Below are positions 55,952-64,000 of a DNA stretch of 64,000 nucleotides, piece by piece. The notes beneath the pieces were generated by a model. The model did not search any database, had not been told where the DNA came from, and worked only from the letters and a program-made list of their open reading frames with translations. A program made the position numbers and the translations under genes. This DNA is from Avena insularis. Taxonomy: Eukaryota > Streptophyta > Magnoliopsida > Poales > Poaceae. Where the stretch lies: contig JAJUPC010000232.1 in the NCBI GenBank assembly GCA_023614405.1, positions 186,001-250,000 of the forward strand. Direction: 5' to 3'. The first letter of the stretch is position 1. Each line of letters starts with the position of its first letter.

Positions 55952-56632
55952 CTACGCACCTGAAAAGCATCGCTTAAGTCTAACAGTAACGACAGCATAA
56001 GTTTCCATGTCGGTCTTCTCGATACAAATGTAGAAATGCATCTGCCTATTTGGTCCAACACTGATAAGGTACAGAGATGGCACACATAGGATCGACCTTA
56101 GGTCCGCATACTCCACCTCCCGCGGTGTTGGGCAGCTCGGTCCCTCGGCTAGCACGAGAACGCTATCGGACGATGGTAGCTGGGCGTTCGCCCACATGTG
56201 CATCGTGTATAGGGGCTAGGCGCACGAGACCGACCTGACGCATACCGCACACACGAAGGTGGGCCCAGCTCTGGTTCCCGGAACACCGGCGGTGATGGTT
56301 AGGACGAAAACAGAGCTGTCCTCCCTAGAAAATTAGTCGGCGACATGCCGAGTCAGTGAACGACACCTGTTCTTGGAGAAGTTGAGCTTGCCCGTACAAG
56401 ATCCTAATCACTTCGATCAAGTTCTCCTCTGCAAGGTGGATGACGAACTTTAATCGCACGTCACGAAGCTGCAGGAGCACGCCGCCAGGCTTGGGCACGC
56501 AAGCTCGTGGAGCGGGAGCTTGTGGTAGGAGTAATGGCAAAAGCATCCTGGGTGGGAGCACATGAGCGGGAACATCGCTGCGAAGTTGCACGCGAGGATC
56601 TCCAGATTCTTAGGCTGCAGCATCTGCCACAT
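55952..56632 (-). pseudogene. SINA-like E3 ubiquitin-ligase pseudogene
   Basis: Minus strand. After a possible acceptor (CTTCAG) the frame from 56632 has MCSHPGCFCHYSYHKLPLHE and LACPSLAACSC, a SIAH-type zinc region, and stops at 56450-56452. The C-terminal SINA domain lies in another frame, 55952 to about 56320: VFVLTITAGVPGTRAG, FVCAVCVRSV, TMHMWANAQLPSSDSVLV, LRSILCVPSLYLISVGPNRQMHF. The latter pattern is characteristic of grass SINA-like C-termini. A TAG at 56216-56218 breaks it, and the RING part is absent. SINA ligases dimerise through this domain and ubiquitinate bound partners. Confidence 0.65.
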
Positions 56633-57082
56633 CTGAAGTTCGTCGAGAAATCGGAAAAAAGATCAGCAGTTAGATCGGCAAATAGCACGAATATGTAAGA
56701 TAAATTCAAAAGCTTGTAAAATGATTTCTTAGCATGAAGGTAGCGACCGAGAATCAGCGGATGTCGTCCTGGCATGGCGCACGAAAGTCGGTGGCATCGT
56801 CCAGGCGCACAGTGACGTGTGGTGGATGAGGGGAGAGGGGGCTATGGAGTAGACGCGCTCACTCACGAGCTCTATGATATTACTAGTAGGCTATAGGGGA
56901 GTAGAAATAATAGTAATATAAGTGAAAATGTAAGCGCGGCCAATCATCTCGCGGAATAGCCTACTCGCGGATCGCTCTTGCGAAGAACCATCTTATTCGT
57001 CCACGCTCCCCAATCGAACGGTTTGCAACAATCGGATCAGACAACTAGTTCTTCAGGGGGGCTTCTAGAAGACGCGATCTAA
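56633..57082. other. Spacer before the satellite array
   Basis: It may include the lost 5' part of the SINA-like pseudogene (a minus-strand ATG near 56773-56775). The remainder up to 57082 shows nothing recognisable. Confidence 0.4.
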
Positions 57083-60000
57083 TGTGGTTTGTCATTACAA
57101 CAAGACACATGCAATGACTCTATTGGATCGATATGTGGTTCATAAAAACAACAAACATGCAATGACATTGGTTGATCCATATGTGTTTTGTGACAATAAC
57201 ACACATGCAATGACACTAGTGGATCCTTATGTGGTTTGTCATTACAAGAACACACATGCAATGATACTGGTGGATCCATATGTGGTTTGTGAAAAGAACA
57301 CACATGCAATGACTCTGGTAGATCCATATGTAGTTTCTGAAAAGAACATACATGCAATGACTCTAGTTGTGGTTAATGAAAAGAACAGACATGCAATGAC
57401 TCTAGCTGTGGTTTGTGGAAAGAACACACATGCAATGACACTGGTGGAGCCATATGTGGTTTGTCATTACAAGAACACACATGCAATGACTCTGGTGGAT
57501 CCATATGTGGTTTTTCAAAAGAACATACATGCAATGCCTCTGGTGGATCCATATGTGGTTTGTGAAAAGAACACACATGCAATGACACTGCTGGATCCAT
57601 ATGCGGTTTAGGAAAGTAACACACATGCAATGACTCTGGTGGATCCATATGTGGTTTTGGAAAGAACACACATGCAATGACATTGGTGGATCCATATGTG
57701 GTTTGTTGAAAGAACACACATGCAATGACTCTGGTGGATCCATATGTGGTTTGCGAAAAGAACCACCATGCAATGACTCTAGCTATGGTTAATGAAAAGA
57801 ACAGACATGCAATGACTCTAGCTATGGTTTATTAAAAGAACACACATGCAATGACACTGGGGGATCCATGTGGTTTATGAAAAGAACACACATCCAATAC
57901 CTCTGGTGGATCCATATGTGTTTTGTGGAAAGAACACACATGCAATGACACTGGTGGATCCATATGTGGTTTGTGAAAAGAACACACATGCAATGACTCT
58001 TGCTGTGGTTAATGAAAACAACAAACATGCAATGACTCTAGCTGTGGTTTATTAAAAGAACAAACATGCAATGACACTAGGGGATCCATGTGGTTTATGA
58101 AAAGAACACACATGCAATGACTCTGGTGGATCCATATTTGGTTTGTGAAAAGAATAAACATGACTCTGGTTGATCCATATGTGGTTCATGAAAAGAACAC
58201 AAATGCAATGACATTAGTTGATCCATATGTGGTTTTTCACTACAAGAACACGCATGCAATGACACTAGTGGATCCATATGTGGTTTGTGGAAATAACACA
58301 CATGCAATGGCACTGGTGGATCCATATGTGGCCTGTGAAAAGAACAAACATGCAATGACTCTGGTTGATCCATATGTGGTTCATGAAAAGAACACACATG
58401 TAATGACATTGGTTGATCCATATGTGGGTTGTCATTACAAGAACACACATACAATGACTCTGGTGGATCCATATGTGGTTTGTGGAAAGAACACACATAC
58501 AATGACACTTGTGGATCCATATGTGGTTTGTGAAAAGAACACACATACAATGACACTGGTGGATCCATATGTGGTTCATGAAAAGAACACACATGCAATG
58601 ACATTGGTTGATCCATATGTTGTTTGTCATTACAAGAACACACATGCAATGACTCTGGTAGATCCATATGTGGTTTGTGGAAAGAACACACATGTAATGA
58701 CACTCGTGGATCCATACGTGGTTTGTGAAAAGAACACACATGCAATGACACTGGTGGATCCATGTGTGGTTTGTCATTACAAGAACACACATGCAATGAC
58801 ATTGGTGGATCCATGTGGTTTGTGAAAAGAACACACATTTCAATGACACTGGTGGATCCATATGTGGTTTGTGAAAAGAACACACATGCAATGACTCTGG
58901 TGGATCCAAATGTGGTTGGTGAAAAGAACATACATGCAATGACTCTAGCTGTGGTAAATTAAAAGAACAGACATGCAATGACTCTAGCTGTGGTTTGTCA
59001 AAAGAACAGACATGCAAAGACATTGGTTGATCCATATGTGGTTTGTCATTACAAGAACACACATGCAATGACACTGGTGGATCCATATGTCGTTTGTCAA
59101 AAGAACACACATGCAATGACTCTGGTGGATCCATATGTGGTTTCTGAAAAGAATAAACATGCAATAACTCTAGCTGTGGTTAATGAAAAGAACAGAAATG
59201 CAATGACTCTAGCTGTGGTTTATTAAAAGAACACACATGCGATGACACTAGGGTATCCATGTGGTTTATGAAATGAACACACATGCAAAGACTCTGGTGG
59301 ATCCATATGTAGTTTGTGAAAAGAACAAACATGCAATGACTCTGATTGATCCATATGTGGTTCATGGAAAGAACAGACATGCAATGACATTGGTTGATCC
59401 ATATGTGGTTTGTCATTACAAGAACACACATGGAATGACTCTGGTGGATCCATATGTGGTTTGTGGAAAGGACACACATGCAATGACACTGGTGGATCCA
59501 TATGTGGTTTCTGAAAAGAACAAACATGCAATGACTCTGGTGGATCCATATGCGGTTTGTGGAAAGAACACACATACAATCACACTGGTGGATCCATATG
59601 TTGTTCGTGAAAAGAACACACATACAATGACACTGGTGGATCCATATGAGTTTCATGAAAAGAACACACATGCAATGACATTGGTTAATCCATATGTTGT
59701 TTGTCATTACAAGAACACACATGCAATGTCTCTGGTGGATCCCTATGTGGTTTGTGACAATAACACACATGCAATCCCATTGGTTGATCCATGTGGTTTT
59801 TGGAAACAACAGACATGCAATAACTCTGGTGGATTCATATGTGGTTTGTGGAAAGAACACACATGCAATGGCTCTAATGGGTCCGCATGTGAGTTGTGAA
59901 AATAACACACATGCAATGACATTGGTTGATCCATATGTGGGTTGTGGAAAGAACACACATGCAATGACTCTGGTGGATCCATGTGTGGTCTGTGCTAAGA

Positions 60001-63000
60001 ACATGCATGCGATGACTCTAGTGGATCCATATGTGGTTTGTGAAAAGAATAAACATGCAATGACTCTGGTTGATCAATATGTGGTTCATGAAAAGACCAC
60101 ACATGCAATGACATTGGTTGATCCATATGTGGTTTGTCATTATAAGAACACACATGCAATGACTCTGGTTGTTCCATATGTGGTTTGTGGAAAGAACACA
60201 CATGCAGTGACACTGGTGGATCCATATGTGTTTTGTGAAAAGAACACACATACAATGACACTAGTGGATCTATAAGTGGTTTATGAAAAGAACACACATG
60301 CAATGACATTGGTTGATCCATATGTGGTTTGTCATTACAAGAACACACATGCAATGACTCTGGTGGATCCATATGTGGTTTGTGGAAAGAACACACATAC
60401 AATCACATTGGTGGATCCATATGTGGTTTGTGAAAAGAACACACATACAATGACACTGGTGGATCCATATGAGTTTCATGAAAAGAACACACATGCAATG
60501 ACATTGGTTGATCCATATGTTGTTTGTCATTACAAGAACACACATGCAATGACTCTGGTGGATCCATATGTGGTTTGTGACAATAAGACACATGCAATGC
60601 CATTGGTTTATCCATGTGGTTTTTGGAAAAAACAGACATGCAATAACTTTGGTGGATCCATATGCGAGTTGTGAAAATAACACACATGCAATGACATTGG
60701 TTGATCCATATGTGGGTTATGGAAAGAACACACATGCAATGACTCTGGTGGATCCATGTGTGGTCTGTGATAAGAACATGCATGCGATGACTCTAGTGGA
60801 TCCATATGTGGTTTGTGAAAAGAACAAACATGCAATGACTCTGGTTGATCCATATGTGGTTCATGAAAAGAACACACATGCAATGACATTGATTGATCCA
60901 TAGGTGGTTTGTCATTCCAAGAACACACATGCAATGACACTGGTGGGTCCACATGTGGTTTGCAAATGCAATGACTCTGGTGGATCCATATGTGGTTTGT
61001 GGAAATAACACACATGCAATGACACTGGTGGATCCATATGTGGTTTGTGAAAAGAAGAAACATGCAATGACTCTGGTTGATCCATGTGTGGTTCATGAAA
61101 ATAACACACATGCAATGACACTGGTGCATCCATATGTGGTTTGTGGAAAGAACACACATGCAATGACACTGGTGGATCCATATGTGGTTTCTGAAAAGAA
61201 CAAACATGCAATGACTCTGGTGGATCCATATGTGGTTTGTGGAAAGAACACACATACAATCACACTGGTGGATCCATATGTGGTTTGTGAAAAGAACACA
61301 CATACAATGACACTGGTGGATCCATATGAGTTTCATGAAAAGAACACACATGCAATGACATTGGTTAATCCATATGTTGTTTGTCATTACAAGAACACAC
61401 ATGCAATGTCTCTGGTGGATCCATATGTGGTTTGTGACAATAACACACATGCAATCCCATTGGTTGATCCATGTGGTTTTTGGAAACAACAGTCATGCAA
61501 TAACTCTGGTGGATCCATATGTGGTTTGTGGAAAGAACACACATGCAATGGCTCTAATGGGTCCGCATGTGAGTTGTGAAAATAACACACATGCAATGAC
61601 ATTGGTTGATCCATATGTGTGTTGTGGAAAGAACACACATGCAATGACTCTGGTGGATCCATGTGTGGTCTGTGATAAGAACATGCATGCGATGACTCTA
61701 GTGGATCCATATGTGGTTTGTGAAAAGAATAAACATGCAATGACTCTGGTTGATCCATATGTGGTTCATGAAAAGACCACACATGCAATGACATTGGTTG
61801 ATCCATATGTGGTTTGTCATTATAAGAACACACATGCAATGACTCTGGTTGTTCCATATGTGGTTTGTGGAAAGAACACACATGCAGTGACACTGGTGGA
61901 TCCATATGTGTTTTGTGAAAAGAACACACATACAATGACACTAGTGGATCTATAAGTGGTTCATGAAAAGAACACACATGCAATGACATTGGTTGATCCA
62001 TATGTGGTTTGTCATTACAAGAACACACATGGAATGACTCTGGTGGATCCATATGTGGTTTGTGGAAAGAACACACATACAATCACATTGGTGGATCCAT
62101 ATGTGGTTTGTGAAAAGAACACACATACAATGACACTGGTGGATCCATATGAGTTTCATGAAAAGAACACACATGCAATGACACTGGTTGATCCATATGT
62201 TGTTTGTCATTACAAGAACACACATGCAATGACTCTGGTGGATCCATATGTGGTTTGTGACAATAAGACACATGCAATGCCATTGGTTTATCCATGTGGT
62301 TTTTGGAAAAAACAGACATGCAATAACTTTGGTGGATCCATATGCGAGTTGTGAAAAGAACACACATGCAATGACATTGGTTGATCCATATGTGGGTTGT
62401 GGAAAGAACACACATGCAATGACTCTGGTGGATCCATGTGTGGTCTGTGATAAGAACATGCATGCGATGACTCTAGTGGATCCATATGTGGTTTGTGAAA
62501 AGAACAAACATGCAATGACTCTGGTTGATCCATATGTGGTTCATGAAAAGAACACAGATGCAATGACATTGATTGATCCATAGGTGGTTTGTCATTCCAA
62601 GAACACACATGCAATGACACTGGTGGGTCCACATGTGGTTTGCAAATGCAATGACTCTGGTGGATCCATATGTGGTTTGTGGAAATAACACACATGCAAT
62701 GACACTGGTGGATCCATATGTGGTTTGTGAAAAGAAGAAACATGCAATGACTCTGGTTGATCCATGTGTGGTTCATGAAAATAACACACATGCAATGACA
62801 CTGGTGCATCCATATGTGGTTTGTGGAAAGAACACACATGCAATGACACTGGTGGATCCATATGTGGTTTCTGAAAAGAACAAACATGCAATGACTCTGG
62901 TGGATCCATATGTGGTTTGTGGAAAGAACACACATACAATCACACTGGTGGATCCATATGTGGTTTGTGAAAAGAACACACATACAATGACACTGGTGGA

Positions 63001-64000
63001 TCCATATGAGTTTCATGAAAAGAACACACATGCAATGACATTGGTTAATCCATATGTTGTTTGTCATTACAAGAACACACATGCAATGTCTCTGGTGGAT
63101 CCATATGTGGTTTGTGACAATAACACACATGCAATCCCATTGGTTGATCCATGTGGTTTTTGGAAACAACAGTCATGCAATAACTCTGGTGGATCCATAT
63201 GTGGTTTGTGGAAAGAACACACATGCAATGGCTCTAATGGGTCCGCATGTGAGTTGTGAAAATAACACACATGCAATGACATTGGTTGATCCATATGTGT
63301 GTTGTGGAAAGAACACACATGCAATGACTCTGGTGGATCCATGTGTGGTCTGTGATAAGAACATGCATGCGATGACTCTAGTGGATCCATATGTGGTTTG
63401 TGAAAAGAATAAACATGCAATGACTCTGGTTGATCCATATGTGGTTCATGAAAAGACCACACATGCAATGACATTGGTTGATCCATATGTGGTTTGTCAT
63501 TATAAGAACACACATGCAATGACTATGGTTGTTCCATATGTGGTTTGTGGAAAGAACACACATGCAGTGACACTGGTGGATCCATATGTGTTTTGTGAAA
63601 AGAACACACATACAATGACACTAGTGGATCTATAAGTGGTTCATGAAAAGAACACACATGCAATGACATTGGTTGATCCATATGTGGTTTGTCATTACAA
63701 GAACACACATGGAATGACTCTGGTGGATCCATATGTGGTTTGTGAAAGAACACACATACAATCACATTGGTGGATCCATATGTGGTTTGTGAAAAGAACA
63801 CACATACAATGACACTGGTGGATCCATATGAGTTTCATGAAAAGAACACACATGCAATGACACTGGTTGATCCATATGTTGTTTGTCATTACAAGAACAC
63901 ACATGCAATGACTCTGGTGGATCCATATGTGGTTTGTGACAATAAGACACATGCAATGCCATTGGTTTATCCATGTGGTTTTTGGAAAAAACAGACATGC
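57083..64000. repeat. Tandem satellite array, 48-51 bp unit, runs off the window
   Basis: The basic unit is 48 bp, of the form AAGAACACACATGCAATGAC followed by (A/T)CTGGTGGATCCATATGTGG and TTTGTGGA. Variants of 51 bp carry TTTGTCATTACAAG, and shorter ones lack the GGATCC part (TCTAGCTGTGGTTAATGAAA). About 140 units fit in the 6.9 kb seen. Nearly every unit holds GGATCC and CATATG. The period is a multiple of three, so long open frames appear on both strands without implying a gene. The array has no end within the window on the right. Confidence 0.95.
59440..64000. repeat. 1680 bp higher-order repeat within the satellite
   Basis: From about 59440 the order of unit variants repeats with a period of exactly 1680 bp (35 x 48): copies start near 59440, 61120 and 62800, the last cut by the window. 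Between 61321-62060 and 63001-63740 I see one substitution (about 63524) and one deleted base (about 63742). Between 59641 and 61321 onward there are about six substitutions in 480 bases. Left of 59440 the units are in irregular order and more diverged. Confidence 0.88.

Noticed and set aside
57083..64000. Many long overlapping frames (up to ~300 residues) on both strands as candidate genes
   Set aside because: They are translations of the 48 bp satellite, open in several frames at once and broken wherever a unit changes length. No frame is favoured and there is no start context or non-repeat domain.
57083..64000. CRISPR-like array of short repeats
   Set aside because: The whole unit is repeated with no unique spacers, and the setting is a plant nuclear genome.
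1..64000. tRNA, rRNA or small RNA genes
   Set aside because: No cloverleaf with A/B boxes or rRNA-like block was seen by eye. The tRNA-like matches are retrotransposon primer sites.

Overview
The window is intergenic DNA from a large grass genome, most likely Triticeae (wheat, Aegilops or barley type). The basis is family content: an Angela/BARE/WIS-type Copia element with a 1.64 kb LTR and an initiator-Met tRNA primer site, Athila-clade Gypsy LTRs with a GGCGCCGTTGCC primer site, a Tat-clade Gypsy element, a CACTA transposase, and many Stowaway and Tourist MITEs. I see no rRNA, tRNA or intact conserved host gene. Almost every coding region carries stops or frameshifts.

Layout. (1) 1-5632: minus-strand Angela-like Copia element, cut by the left window edge, inserted into an Athila-type LTR whose 3' end remains at 5633-5822. 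(2) 5823-11591: non-coding, probably an old long LTR on the minus strand. (3) 11592-41838: remains of a CACTA transposon. Its subterminal repeats lie at 11592-13310, and its transposase starts at 13973 and is cut at 15248 by an Athila-clade element (15249-39417, target duplication GTTCG), resuming at 39418 in the same reading frame. The Athila element's 3' LTR is itself split by a Tat-clade Gypsy element on the minus strand (22182-38397). That element carries a plus-strand, intron-bearing accessory gene, which is split by a Copia solo LTR (27211-30617, duplication GGTAC), which in turn is split by an Athila LTR derivative (28245-29872, duplication GACCC). This is five levels of nesting, with intact target duplications at three junctions.

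(4) 41850-57060: an AT-rich island of MITEs and inverted-repeat (foldback-like) elements around decayed gene pieces: a RING-H2 pseudogene, two SINA-like ubiquitin-ligase fragments, a GC-rich gene with 54-codon internal repeats, a MULE transposase C-terminus, and a GRF zinc-finger gene divergent from a short intact ORF with two SUMO-interaction-like motifs. (5) 57083-64000 and beyond the right edge: a tandem array of a 48-51 bp unit, organised from about 59440 into a 1680 bp higher-order repeat (35 x 48) with almost identical copies.

The elements do not form a pathway. The window mainly records successive insertion, deletion and cytosine-deamination decay. The items most worth following are the satellite with its higher-order repeat, the antisense accessory gene of the Tat element, the repeat-containing gene between two inverted-repeat elements, and the short SIM-motif ORF.
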